Below, piece after piece: positions 5,172 to 13,244 of a stretch of 13,654 nt of DNA. This DNA is from Verrucomicrobiota bacterium (GTDB taxonomy: Bacteria > Verrucomicrobiota > Verrucomicrobiia > Opitutales > Opitutaceae), in NCBI GenBank assembly GCA_023457715.1, contig JAEWKR010000159.1:1-13654 (forward strand). Reading direction: 5' to 3'. Both the position numbers and the translations under genes were made by a program. The notes beneath the pieces were generated by a model. That model was not told the origin of the DNA, did no database searches, and worked only from the letters and a program-made list of their open reading frames with translations. How positions within the stretch are numbered: the stretch's first letter is position 1; each line of letters opens with the position of its first letter.

Positions 5172-6242
5172 ATGCCCTCTCTCTTCGATCGCTTCGCGCT
5201 CAAGTCCGTCACCCTGCGCAATCGCATCGGCGTCTCGCCCATGTGCATGTACACCGCCGAGGACGGCCTGGCCAACGACTGGCACCTGGTGCACCTGGGC
5301 GCCCGCGCGTCGGGTGGGGCGGCCCTGGTCATCGTCGAGGCGACGGCGGTCGCGCCCGAGGGCCGGATCTCGCCCGGAGATGTCGGGTTGTGGAGTGACC
5401 GGCATATCGAGCCCCTGGCGCGGGCCAACCGCTTCATCATCTCACAGGGGGCGGTGCCCGGGATCCAGCTGGCGCATGCGGGTCGCAAAGCGAGCGCCGG
5501 CAGACCCTGGGATGGGGGCGGCCATCTCGACGACGGCCAGGGCGGTTGGGCGACCGTGGCGCCCAGCGCGATTCCGTTTGGCGACGATCTGCCGAAAGTG
5601 CCGCGGGCGCTGTCGGCCGATGACATCCGGCGGGTGCAGGGGGAATTTGTCGCGGCCGCGCAGCGGGCGCGCACCGCCGGATTCGAATGGCTCGAGCTGC
5701 ACGGGGCCCATGGGTATCTGATCCACGAGTTTTTGTCGCCGCTGGCCAACCAGCGGACGGATCGGTACGGCGGCACGCTGGAGAACCGCAGCCGCTTTCT
5801 GCTGGAGATCGTGCAGGCGGTCCGCGCGGTGTGGCCGGATAACCTGCCGCTGACGGTGCGTTTGTCGTGCACCGACTGGGCCGAGGGCGGTTGGGATCTC
5901 GACGAGTGCGTGGAGGTGGCGAGGCGGCTGAAAGCCGAGGGCGTCGACCTGGTCGATTGCAGCTCGGGCGGGATGCTCTGGAATGCCAGGATCCCCGTGG
6001 GTGCCGGCTACCAGGTGCCTTTCGCGTCGCGCCTGCGCCGGGAAGCGGGGATCGCCACCGCCGCCGTGGGCATGATCACCGACCCCATGCAGGCCGATCA
6101 GATCGTCCGCAATGGCGAGGCGGACCTGGTCCTGCTCGCGCGCGAGATGTTGCGCGATCCCAACTGGCCGATCCGGGCGGCGCGGGCCTTGCGGGCGAAA
6201 CCGGCGGAGCTGATCCCGCGGCAGTATGCGCGGGCGTGGTAG
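5172..6242 (+). CDS. Old Yellow Enzyme family NADPH:flavin oxidoreductase (XenA/YqjM class)
   Basis: The 356-residue FMN-dependent TIM-barrel ene-reductase should reduce activated C=C bonds of enones or nitro compounds with NAD(P)H. SPMCMY (22-27) gives the flavin-modulating Cys25 and Tyr27 that mark the XenA/YqjM class. HAGRKAS (102-108) carries the conserved Arg. ELHGAHGYLIHEFLSP (175-190) has the substrate-binding His pair H177/H180 and Tyr182. NQRTDRYGG (193-201) and EMLRDPNW (325-332) complete the family signature. Length and motif order agree with full-length XenA-like proteins. The ATG at 5172 gives the usual MPSLFDRF start. No signal peptide is seen, so it is cytosolic. Physiological substrate is unknown. 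A heptad-repeat cluster starts 8 nt after the stop and fills the convergent space to the chemosensory operon. Confidence 0.93.
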   Translation: MPSLFDRFALKSVTLRNRIGVSPMCMYTAEDGLANDWHLVHLGARASGGAALVIVEATAVAPEGRISPGDVGLWSDRHIEPLARANRFIISQGAVPGIQLAHAGRKASAGRPWDGGGHLDDGQGGWATVAPSAIPFGDDLPKVPRALSADDIRRVQGEFVAAAQRARTAGFEWLELHGAHGYLIHEFLSPLANQRTDRYGGTLENRSRFLLEIVQAVRAVWPDNLPLTVRLSCTDWAEGGWDLDECVEVARRLKAEGVDLVDCSSGGMLWNARIPVGAGYQVPFASRLRREAGIATAAVGMITDPMQADQIVRNGEADLVLLAREMLRDPNWPIRAARALRAKPAELIPRQYARAW

Positions 6243-6249
6243 GAGTGGT

Positions 6250-6291
6250 GATTTACGATTTATGATTTATGATTGATGATTTATGATTGGG
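6250..6291 (+). repeat. Heptad array GATTTAY, copy A
   Basis: Six 7-nt units in perfect register: GATTTAC, GATTTAT, GATTTAT, GATTGAT, GATTTAT, then GATTGGG. The closing GATTGGG unit is shared with the RATTTCA array at 3003-3037. Confidence 0.9.
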
Positions 6292-6300
6292 GGGCGGGGA

Positions 6301-6416
6301 TTTCGAATCGCTGGCGCTCTTCGCTACGAGGGAATTTTTGATTTACGATTTATGATTTACGATTGGGGACGCGGTTGGGCTGTGGGGGTTTCGAATCGCT
6401 GGCGCTCTTCGCTACG
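6301..6416 (+). repeat. 28-nt direct repeat within a tandem of about 88 nt
   Basis: A 28-nt segment beginning TTTCGAATCGCTGGCGCTCT occurs identically at 6301-6328 and 6389-6416. Each copy follows a heptad array (6250-6291 and 6340-6367), so the unit of array plus segment looks duplicated at a spacing of 88 nt. The array shortened from six to four units between copies. Confidence 0.9.
6340..6367 (+). repeat. Heptad array GATTTAY, copy B
   Basis: Units GATTTAC, GATTTAT, GATTTAC, GATTGGG in register. It has the same closing unit as copy A and lies between the two 28-nt direct repeats. Confidence 0.9.
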
Positions 6417-6433
6417 GGGAAGCGAGTGGCTCG

Positions 6434-6469
6434 CCAATCGTAAATCATAAATCGTAAATCATAAATCAT
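6434..6469 (-). repeat. Heptad array GATTTAY, copy C (inverted, supplies a stop codon)
   Basis: On the minus strand the units are GATTTAT, GATTTAC, GATTTAT, GATTTAC, then GATTGG. It faces copies A and B, so a hairpin is possible in transcripts from either side. The first bases of the array on the minus strand provide the TGA stop (6466-6468) of the REC-kinase gene. Confidence 0.9.
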
Positions 6470-7734
6470 GGCTGCGGGAGTCGGATCGTGAAGCTGCTGC
6501 CCTGGCCGGGCTCCGATTCGATCTGCACGTCGCCGCCCAGGCGCTCGACCGCCTTGCGCACGATGGCGAGGCCGATTCCGGTGCCGTCGTAGGTCCCTTG
6601 GTGGAGTCGCTCGAACACCTTGAAGATCTTTTCACGGTACTTCAGGTCGAAGCCGATGCCGCGATCGCGGATCTCGAGGAACGCGCCCGTCCGCGTGAGA
6701 CCGGCGGTGATCGTGACGTGGGGCGGCTCGCCCTCACGCACGAACTTGAGCGCGTTGTTCAGCAGGTTGCTGACGATCTGCTGCAGGAGCACGCGACTCG
6801 TCACGAACGGGAGGGACGCCTCCGCCTTGACCTCGATCACCGCCCGGGTGCGCGCCACCTCGTCGGCGAGTTCGGCGACGAGGCGTCGCACCTCCACCGC
6901 CAGGTCCACCGGCTCCAGTTTCGCGTCGGCGTTGCTGACGCGGCCGTAGGCCAGGAGATCGAGGATCATCCGGTCCATCCGGGCCGCGGAGGCCCGCACC
7001 CGGTCGAAGTAGGCGCGCGCCTCGTCGTCGAGCTTGGGCGCAAGATCCTCGGAGAGCATGGTCACATATCCCTGGATACCGCGGAGCGGGGCCCGCAGGT
7101 CGTGGGCGACGCTGTAGCAGAAGGTTTCGAGCGCCTGGTTGCTCTCCTGCAGCCGGCGCGTGCGGTCCTGGACCTTGCGCTCGAGTTCCGCGTTCAGCTG
7201 GCGCAGGCTGGCCTGGGCCTTGGCGAGGTCGGCGTTCCGCAGCATCGCGACTTCATAGACCGAGAGCAGGAGGTCGAGGACCTGGCGGCGCTCGGCATTG
7301 ATGAGGAAGGTTTTCCCATCGTGGCTGATCTCCACCCCGCGGTCGTCGCGCTCGCGATTGGGGAGGTCGCGGTTCGAAATGATGGCCCGCACCCGCGACA
7401 GCAGGTAGTCGTTCTCGAACGGCTTGCCGATGAACCCGTCGGCGCCGCATTCGAGCGCGGCCACCACATCGCGCGGATCCGACAACGACGTCAGCAGCAC
7501 GACGGGCGCCGCCCGGTGCGCGGGCTCGGCCTTGATCGCCCGGCAGAGCGCGTACCCGTCCATGTTGGGCATGAGGATGTCGGTGAGGACGAGGGTCGGG
7601 CGGATCGTCGCCAGCTGTTTCCACGCTTCGGCGCCATCGTTGGCGCCGAAGACCGTGTACCCCGCTTCCTCCAGCGTATGGCGGAGCATCTCGCGCTGGG
7701 TGGGACTGTCTTCGACGATGAGGATGCGTTCCAT
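6466..7734 (-). CDS. REC-histidine kinase (response regulator fused to HisKA/HATPase), likely output of the chemosensory operon
   Basis: This 422-residue soluble protein has an N-terminal receiver (about 1-120; E8/D9, phospho-acceptor D52, T82, K104-P105), a coiled-coil linker (about 160-205), a HisKA domain with H-box SVAHDLRAPLRGI (H211) and a HATPase domain (N-box NLLNNALKF, G1 DRGIGFD at 357-363, F-box, G2 GTGIGLA at 384-390). There is no membrane segment. All catalytic positions appear intact. It is last in the che operon, starting one base after the cheB stop, the place where Wsp systems carry the REC-GGDEF regulator WspR. I infer that CheA phosphorylates D52 and so controls the kinase, whose own target is not in the window. 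It could instead act as a phosphatase. Its stop codon lies within a heptad repeat. Confidence 0.93.
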   Translation of the reverse strand: MERILIVEDSPTQREMLRHTLEEAGYTVFGANDGAEAWKQLATIRPTLVLTDILMPNMDGYALCRAIKAEPAHRAAPVVLLTSLSDPRDVVAALECGADGFIGKPFENDYLLSRVRAIISNRDLPNRERDDRGVEISHDGKTFLINAERRQVLDLLLSVYEVAMLRNADLAKAQASLRQLNAELERKVQDRTRRLQESNQALETFCYSVAHDLRAPLRGIQGYVTMLSEDLAPKLDDEARAYFDRVRASAARMDRMILDLLAYGRVSNADAKLEPVDLAVEVRRLVAELADEVARTRAVIEVKAEASLPFVTSRVLLQQIVSNLLNNALKFVREGEPPHVTITAGLTRTGAFLEIRDRGIGFDLKYREKIFKVFERLHQGTYDGTGIGLAIVRKAVERLGGDVQIESEPGQGSSFTIRLPQP

Positions 7735-7735
7735 G

Positions 7736-8797
7736 CTAGTGGGTCAGGGGATAGGCCGCGGCGGCGAAGGTGGTGAGCAGCGCCCCGATCTTCTCGGGCG
7801 GCAGGATGAAGTCGGCGGCGCCCAGGGCGATGGCCTCGCCGGGCATGCCGTGGACGACGGAGCTGGCCTTGTCCTGGGCGATGGTGAGGGCGCCGGCTCG
7901 CTTCAGGCTCAGGAGGCCGTCGGCCCCATCCCGGCCCATGCCCGTCAGCAGCACGCCGGCGGCTTCGTGGCGGTACACGTCCGCGACGGAAAGAAAGAGT
8001 TCGTGGGCGGAAGGACAAAGCATGCCCGTGCCGAGGCGGGCCGGACGCTTGAGGATGATGCGCTCGTCCACGCCGACGGTGAGGTGCGCGCCGTCCGGGG
8101 CGATGTAGACGGTCCCCGGCGCGAGCGGCTGCCCCGTCTCCGCGAGCTGGACCGTGAGCGAGGTGGAGTCGCGCAGCCAGGTGATGAAGCCGTCGACGAA
8201 CCCCGGGGCGATGTGCTGCACCACGAGCATGGGAACGGGAAACGTGCGACGGAGGGTCGAGAGCACGGTCTTGAGCGCGGAGGGACCGCCCGTGGAGGCG
8301 CCGATCGCCACCACGCGGAACCCGCGGGGGCGCGTCTCGATGCGGGCGTTCGGCGCCGGGGTTGGGGGAACTTCCCGCCGGCGCAGCCGCCGCACCACCT
8401 TGACCTCCGACATCAGCCGGATCGTCTGCACCAGGTGTTCGGTGGCTGCGACGTGTTCCGGCGAGCCGCTGCCCGGAGGCCGCGGGACGATCGCGAGGGC
8501 GCCGCTTTCGAGCGAGCGGAAGGTGGCCCGGACCTCCTCGGTGATGGTGTTGCTCGTCACCACCACGATCGGTCGCGGGCAGCGGTTCATGATGATGTCG
8601 ATGGCGGTGGGTCCGTCCATCAAGGGCATCATGATGTCCATGGTGATGATGTCGGGCTGCAGCCGTTCGGCGGCCTCGACCGCTTCCAGTCCGTTCGCCG
8701 CCGTGCCGATCACGGTCATGTCACCCGTGCGGTTCACCACGTGGGTAATGAACTCGCGCGCCACGGCGGAATCGTCGACAACGAGGACGCGGATCAT
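7736..8797 (-). CDS. cheB: CheB: chemoreceptor glutamate methylesterase/glutaminase with receiver domain
   Basis: This 353-residue cytosolic enzyme removes methyl groups from receptor glutamates for adaptation. The receiver (about 1-125) has D8/D9, phospho-acceptor D54 and T81. The methylesterase domain (about 160-345) has the catalytic triad S168 (GASTGGPSA), H195 (VVQHIAPGF) and D290 (LLTGMGRDGADG). The length is standard. The start ATG at 8797 overlaps the cheA stop by 4 nt (ATGA), suggesting translational coupling. Oddity: the receiver position normally Lys, in the FVxKP-like motif, reads IVPRPPG, giving Arg106. That Lys takes part in the phosphorylation switch, so regulation by CheA may differ. 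It would act with the CheR methyltransferase whose end lies at the right edge. Confidence 0.95.
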   Translation of the reverse strand: MIRVLVVDDSAVAREFITHVVNRTGDMTVIGTAANGLEAVEAAERLQPDIITMDIMMPLMDGPTAIDIIMNRCPRPIVVVTSNTITEEVRATFRSLESGALAIVPRPPGSGSPEHVAATEHLVQTIRLMSEVKVVRRLRRREVPPTPAPNARIETRPRGFRVVAIGASTGGPSALKTVLSTLRRTFPVPMLVVQHIAPGFVDGFITWLRDSTSLTVQLAETGQPLAPGTVYIAPDGAHLTVGVDERIILKRPARLGTGMLCPSAHELFLSVADVYRHEAAGVLLTGMGRDGADGLLSLKRAGALTIAQDKASSVVHGMPGEAIALGAADFILPPEKIGALLTTFAAAAYPLTH

Positions 8798-10983
8798 GGC
8801 AGGAGGCGCTGGAGCGTGGCCAGCAGGTCGCTCTGATCGAAGCTGCTCTTCACGATGTAGGCATTGGCGCCGACCGCAACGCCGCGCTCGCGGTCCTCGC
8901 GGCTCGCGAGCGAGGTGATGAGCACGACAGGCAGACCCGAAAAGGCCGGGTCACGGCGCAGGCGGTCGGTGAGCTCGAAGCCGTCGAGCCGGGGCATCTG
9001 CACGTCGGTGATGACTAGATCCACGGCTTCGAACTTGAGCACCGTGAGCGCATCCATGCCGTCCACCGCCGTCCGGACCTGGTAGCCGGCGGTCTGGAGA
9101 ATGCCTTTCAGCAGCGAACGCGAGGTGATCGAATCTTCCACCACGAGGACGGTGCGGCGACTGGGCGCGCGCGGGGACGGGGCTCCGCCGGAGGTCCCGG
9201 GCGTGGTGCGGGCCGCAGTGGTACCGCAGGCGACTTCCAGCACGTGGCCCACGTTGAGGACGGGGATGACGCGGCCGCCGCCGACGACGGTGGCGCCGAT
9301 GTACTGGCGGGCGCCCCGGAGCATCGTGCCGATCGCCTTCATCACCACCTCCTGTTCGTGAGGGATGTCGTCGATGCGCAGCGCGGCCTGCAGGCGACCG
9401 GCCTGCAGGACGACGACAAAGGCGAGGTCATCACCGGCGGCGCGGGGCCGGCGGGGCATGCCGATCGCTTCCTCGAGCGACGCCAGGACCACCGCTTCGC
9501 CCTCCAGGTCCACGAGTTGGCGATCCTTGAGCGACCGCAACTCGGAACGCCGGACGCGCAGGACCCGGCGCACGTACGACGCCGGCAGCACGAACGTCTG
9601 CTGCTGCACCTGTACGAACACGCCGCGGAAGCGGGCAAGGGTGAGGGGAACGCGGATGTGGAACGTCGTCCCGCGTCCGCGTTCGCTTTCCAACGTCACG
9701 CTGCCGCCCAGCCGCTCGGCCTTTTCGCGGACAATGGCCAGGCCGAGTCCGCGGCCCGAGAGATCCGTCGCCTCGGTGCGGGTGGAGAAACCGGAATGAA
9801 ACAACAGCGGGAAGATCTGTTGCGGACTCAGTTCATCGGTCGAATCCGGGACCAGGCGCAAGCGCTTGGCGTGGGCGAGCACCTCGTCGGGGGCGATCCC
9901 CCGACCGTCGTCCGCCACCGAGATTGCGACGGTGCCGCCGGCGCGGCCGGCGACCGCGATGGACAGCGATCCGCGTTCGGCCTTGCCCTGGGCCCGCCGT
10001 TCCGCCGCCGGCTCGATGCCATGGTCCACACAGTTCCGCACCAGGTGCAGCAGAATGTCCTTCACCTCGTCGAGGACCCGGCGGTCGATTTCGGTTTCGC
10101 TGCCCGTGATCGCGACCTCGATCTGCTTCTGCTGCTGCTCGGCCACCTCGCGGACAAACCCGGGGATGCTCTGCAACACCGAGGCAAAGGGCTGCATGAG
10201 GAGCTCCTTGGCATCGTCGAGCAGGTTGTCGACCAGCAGGGAGAGCCGCCGGTGATCATTGGCGGCGTGATGGGAGAGTCCGGTCACGTCGCCATGGAGT
10301 TCGCGGACAAACTCGTGGGTCCAATCGAAATAGTTGAGGAGCGACACGAGCTCGCGGGCGATGGGCGAGGCGGGGTTCGCGTCCACGAACCGGCGGAGGA
10401 CGCCGAGGTCGCGCCGGCCGCGGTCCAGCTCGCGCTGCCAGGCCTGGCCCCGGCCGCGCAGGGCCGCGAGGGCGCTGGCCTGCTGCTCCGTGCTCAGCCG
10501 GTGGGCGGCGAGCTCTTCGGCGCGCAGCAGGAGCGTGTCGAGATTCCCCCCGCTCACCCGCACGGTGGCGGCCGCCGGGGAGGCGGTTGGGGAATCGTTG
10601 CCGACCGGGGCGGGGGACGAGGGGAGCTCGGGTTCGGCGGCCACAGTCGTGGGGGCGAGCTGGAGGCTGGCGGCGATCGCGGCGACCGCCTGCGCCGTCT
10701 CCTCGAGGGAGCCGGGCGGCAGGAGCGCACCCACGGCCTTGAGTTCGGCGAGCTGGCGTTCGAGTGCGTGGCAGAGCGACTCGGCCTCGAATTCGCCCAC
10801 CATGCGGGCCGCCCCCTTGAGGGTGTGGGTCTGGCGGAAGAGGCTTTCGAGCAGCGGAGCCTGCGTCTGCGGGTCGGCCGCCTGCTGGAGGAGGCTCACG
10901 TCGCGGTTCAGGGCGCGCAGGTGGTCAGCCGCCTCCAGCTGGAAGGTCGCGAGCAGCTTGCGCCTGAATTCGACGTCGTTCAT
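8794..10983 (-). CDS. cheA: CheA-type hybrid histidine kinase with C-terminal receiver (WspE-like)
   Basis: This 729-residue kinase autophosphorylates in response to receptor state. Domains in order: Hpt (about 1-105) with H53 in QTHTLKGAAR; a Pro/Ala-rich linker (about 110-140) in place of a clear P2 domain; a divergent helical dimerisation region (about 142-265); HATPase (about 270-448) with N317 (HLVRNCVDHGIE), DDGRGI (358-363) and GRGLGLAIV (410-418); a CheW-like domain (about 450-587); and a receiver (about 610-729) with E615/D616, D660, T690 and K712. The CheA-REC layout matches WspE and FrzE-type kinases. The attached receiver could be a phosphate sink or a relay step. Start ATG at 10983 lies 18 nt after the receptor stop with no evident ribosome site; its end overlaps cheB by 4 nt. 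Confidence 0.95.
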   Translation of the reverse strand: MNDVEFRRKLLATFQLEAADHLRALNRDVSLLQQAADPQTQAPLLESLFRQTHTLKGAARMVGEFEAESLCHALERQLAELKAVGALLPPGSLEETAQAVAAIAASLQLAPTTVAAEPELPSSPAPVGNDSPTASPAAATVRVSGGNLDTLLLRAEELAAHRLSTEQQASALAALRGRGQAWQRELDRGRRDLGVLRRFVDANPASPIARELVSLLNYFDWTHEFVRELHGDVTGLSHHAANDHRRLSLLVDNLLDDAKELLMQPFASVLQSIPGFVREVAEQQQKQIEVAITGSETEIDRRVLDEVKDILLHLVRNCVDHGIEPAAERRAQGKAERGSLSIAVAGRAGGTVAISVADDGRGIAPDEVLAHAKRLRLVPDSTDELSPQQIFPLLFHSGFSTRTEATDLSGRGLGLAIVREKAERLGGSVTLESERGRGTTFHIRVPLTLARFRGVFVQVQQQTFVLPASYVRRVLRVRRSELRSLKDRQLVDLEGEAVVLASLEEAIGMPRRPRAAGDDLAFVVVLQAGRLQAALRIDDIPHEQEVVMKAIGTMLRGARQYIGATVVGGGRVIPVLNVGHVLEVACGTTAARTTPGTSGGAPSPRAPSRRTVLVVEDSITSRSLLKGILQTAGYQVRTAVDGMDALTVLKFEAVDLVITDVQMPRLDGFELTDRLRRDPAFSGLPVVLITSLASREDRERGVAVGANAYIVKSSFDQSDLLATLQRLLP

Positions 10984-11001
10984 GTCGGCGGGCGGGCCGG
11001 G

Positions 11002-12633
11002 CTAGACCGAGAACTTGGCGACGGCGGATTTCAGCGTCTGGCCCAGCTGGCTGAGGTTGCGGGCGCCCGCCTCGGCCTGCTGCGTGCCGCTGGCGTTCTG
11101 GCGGCTGGCCTGAAGGATGTTCTGGATCGCGAGCGTGACCTGGTCGATTCCGACCAGCTGCTCCTGGGCCGAGGCCGTGATCTGGGTCGCAGCCTGGGCC
11201 GCGGCGACGATGCTTTCGGCCAGGGCGCGGATGGCATCTCCGGACTGGTTGACCTGCTTGACGCCGCCGTCGACGGCCTTGCTGCCCTGTTCGGCCGCCA
11301 TGACCGTCGCGGTGGTCGCGCGCTGGATTTCGTTGAGGAGGTTGCGGACCTGCGCCGTCGACTCCTTGGATTGATTGGCCAGGTTGCGGATTTCGTGGGC
11401 GACAACCGCGAAGCCCTTGCCGTGCTCGCCCGCCTTGGCCGCCTCGATCGAGGCATTCACCGCCAGCAGATTGGACTGCTCGGCCAGATCGTTGACGGAC
11501 GCGATAATCTCGCCGATCGCCTGGGTCTGCTCGCTCAGCCGGACCACCGTCTCGGCGATGGACTCCATCTGATCGCGGACGTGGTTCATGCCGGCGATGG
11601 ATTCGTCGATGGCCCGGCGGCCGGTCTGGGCGGATTGCGCGGCGCGCTGGGCGATCTCGGCGACGTGGCCCGCTTTTTGCGCGGCGAGCTGGGCGGTCTG
11701 CTTGACCTCCTCGGCCGTCGACGTGGTCTGGCTCACGGCGGTCGCCGTCTCCGTCGCGCTGGTGGCAATCTGAGCGGTGGCGGTGAAAATCTCGCTCGCG
11801 GACGAGGCGAGGATGTTGACGCCCTGCTGGATCTCGCTGTGCACCGTCCGGAAGTTTTCCAACATGATCGAGAACGCCTGCGCGAGTTCGCCCACCTCAT
11901 CCTTCCGCGCGGTGGAAGGCACGGCGACGCGGAGCTGACCGCGCGACACCTCGCGGGCGACGGACACGAGGTCCTGCAGCGGCGACGAAATCAGGCGGCT
12001 CAGGGCGATCAACGCGACGACGCTGATCGCAATCACACTCACCCCCAGGATGATGAAGCTGTTCTCGGCGCGTTGGGCGACCTCCTGGGCGTTGCCCAGC
12101 GCCTCGGCCGTGTAGCTGTCGGCGTTCGCGATCAGCCCATTGATGATGTCGCGCATGCGCAGGTAACGCTGTGCATTCTCGCCGAACATGATCTGGCGGG
12201 CCGCGTTGGTGTCCCCGGCGGACGCCAGCTCGATGGTGCGCGACCGGGCGGCGACGAAGTCGTCCCGGATCTCGTTGTGGTTGCGCAGGCCCTGGAGGAA
12301 CACGGGGTAGGCGGCGTTGCGCTGCTCGAGGTCGGTGATGATGGCGTTGTTCTCGCTGTTGGACGAGCGGATCCGGTCGATCCACTCCTGCTGTTCGGCC
12401 TTGTTGCTGGTGGCGACGACCATCACGGTGGCGAGCCGCGCCTCGTTGTGATTCGAGAGCACCCGCGCCAGTTTCGTCGCGTTGAGCTGCTTGCCCCGCA
12501 CGTCATCCTGCACCGCGAGGAGTTCGACGGTGGTGCGATAGCCCACGTACATCGCGACCCCGAAGAGGGTGACGATGGCGCCGAGCACGATGAGCAGCTT
12601 GGAACGGACAGGCAGGTCGAGAAACGACTTCAT
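11002..12633 (-). CDS. Methyl-accepting chemotaxis protein with periplasmic four-helix-bundle-like sensor
   Basis: This 543-residue inner-membrane receptor has a short cytoplasmic N-terminus, TM1 (about 12-32), a helical periplasmic region of about 155 residues resembling 4HB_MCP sensors, TM2 (about 192-213), HAMP (about 214-266) and a long coiled-coil signalling domain (about 270-543). The kinase-contacting hairpin tip is the segment around EQSNLLAVNASIEAAKAGEH (385-404), followed by GKGFAVVAHEIRNLA. The tip has the conserved layout with VVAHEIR where VVADEVR is common. There is no C-terminal NWETF-type pentapeptide for CheR tethering. A 4HB-like sensor is also what WspA has. Its start overlaps the cheW stop by 4 nt. 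The ligand or signal is unknown; surface or envelope sensing is possible by analogy to Wsp only. Confidence 0.94.
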   Translation of the reverse strand: MKSFLDLPVRSKLLIVLGAIVTLFGVAMYVGYRTTVELLAVQDDVRGKQLNATKLARVLSNHNEARLATVMVVATSNKAEQQEWIDRIRSSNSENNAIITDLEQRNAAYPVFLQGLRNHNEIRDDFVAARSRTIELASAGDTNAARQIMFGENAQRYLRMRDIINGLIANADSYTAEALGNAQEVAQRAENSFIILGVSVIAISVVALIALSRLISSPLQDLVSVAREVSRGQLRVAVPSTARKDEVGELAQAFSIMLENFRTVHSEIQQGVNILASSASEIFTATAQIATSATETATAVSQTTSTAEEVKQTAQLAAQKAGHVAEIAQRAAQSAQTGRRAIDESIAGMNHVRDQMESIAETVVRLSEQTQAIGEIIASVNDLAEQSNLLAVNASIEAAKAGEHGKGFAVVAHEIRNLANQSKESTAQVRNLLNEIQRATTATVMAAEQGSKAVDGGVKQVNQSGDAIRALAESIVAAAQAATQITASAQEQLVGIDQVTLAIQNILQASRQNASGTQQAEAGARNLSQLGQTLKSAVAKFSV

Positions 12634-13244
12634 GGGGATTGGTTTGAGCTGGAAAGGAAACCGTCGTCGGAGAGGGCGAATTCGGCGGCCAGAGCGGGCA
12701 CATCGAGGAGCAGGAGGCCGTCGTCGGCGACGCCGAGCACGAGGGCTTCGGCGGCCCCGGAGAACGACCGCTGGAGGGACGCCGGATCGACCGCCTGGAT
12801 GCCTTCGAGCTGGTCGATGGGCACGGCAAACTCGCCGCGTTCGAATTTGATCAGCAGCAGCTGGGTGGCGGGTTCGGCACCGGCGGGCAGCCGGAAAAGC
12901 GGCAGCAGCGTGAAGACCGGGAGCACCCGGCTGCGGATGTTGGCCAGGCCCAGGACGTGCGCGGGCAGCCCCGGAAGGGGGGTGATCTCGGTGATCGTGA
13001 CGGCCTCCTGGACGAAGCGGGAGGGGAAGCCCAGCCGCTGGCCGCCGAGCAGCGCCACCACGGCGGCGTCGCCGGTGGGCAGCGCCGCCATCACCGGGAG
13101 GGGACGCGCGAGTTCGGCCGCGCGGCGGGCGAGCGTCGCGCTGTCCTGCGCGTCACCGGCGCCCGACAGCAATGCGGGGTCGGCACGGCGGCGGGCGGCG
13201 CGGGGTGAGCGCCGGCGGTCAGGAGAGGATCCGGGGGTGCTCAT
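12630..13244 (-). CDS. cheW: CheW coupling protein with extended N-terminus (WspD-like)
   Basis: The 204-residue scaffold protein should link the receptor to CheA in the signalling array. Residues about 1-50 are Arg/Ala/Pro-rich and probably disordered. The CheW fold spans about 58-195, with VQEAVTITEITPLPGLPAHV (78-97), GLANIRSRVLPVFTL (98-112) and KFERGEFAVPIDQLEGI (133-149). The usual NLRG turn reads NIRS, so the Gly is replaced by Ser. The start ATG at 13244 overlaps the upstream cheR stop by 4 nt, and its own stop overlaps the receptor start by 4 nt, supporting the full-length start and tight coupling. WspD of Pseudomonas is likewise longer than a minimal CheW. A second CheW may lie beyond the window edge. 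Confidence 0.92.
   Translation of the reverse strand: MSTPGSSPDRRRSPRAARRRADPALLSGAGDAQDSATLARRAAELARPLPVMAALPTGDAAVVALLGGQRLGFPSRFVQEAVTITEITPLPGLPAHVLGLANIRSRVLPVFTLLPLFRLPAGAEPATQLLLIKFERGEFAVPIDQLEGIQAVDPASLQRSFSGAAEALVLGVADDGLLLLDVPALAAEFALSDDGFLSSSNQSP

Noticed and set aside
6466..7734. WspR-type diguanylate cyclase
   Set aside because: No GGDEF motif or related domain is present; the C-terminal half has clear HisKA and HATPase motifs.
6598..8836. Two long plus-strand frames (392 and 470 codons) opposite the REC-kinase and cheB genes
   Set aside because: Both are antisense to genes with complete catalytic motifs, and their translations are His/Arg/Gly-rich without domains.
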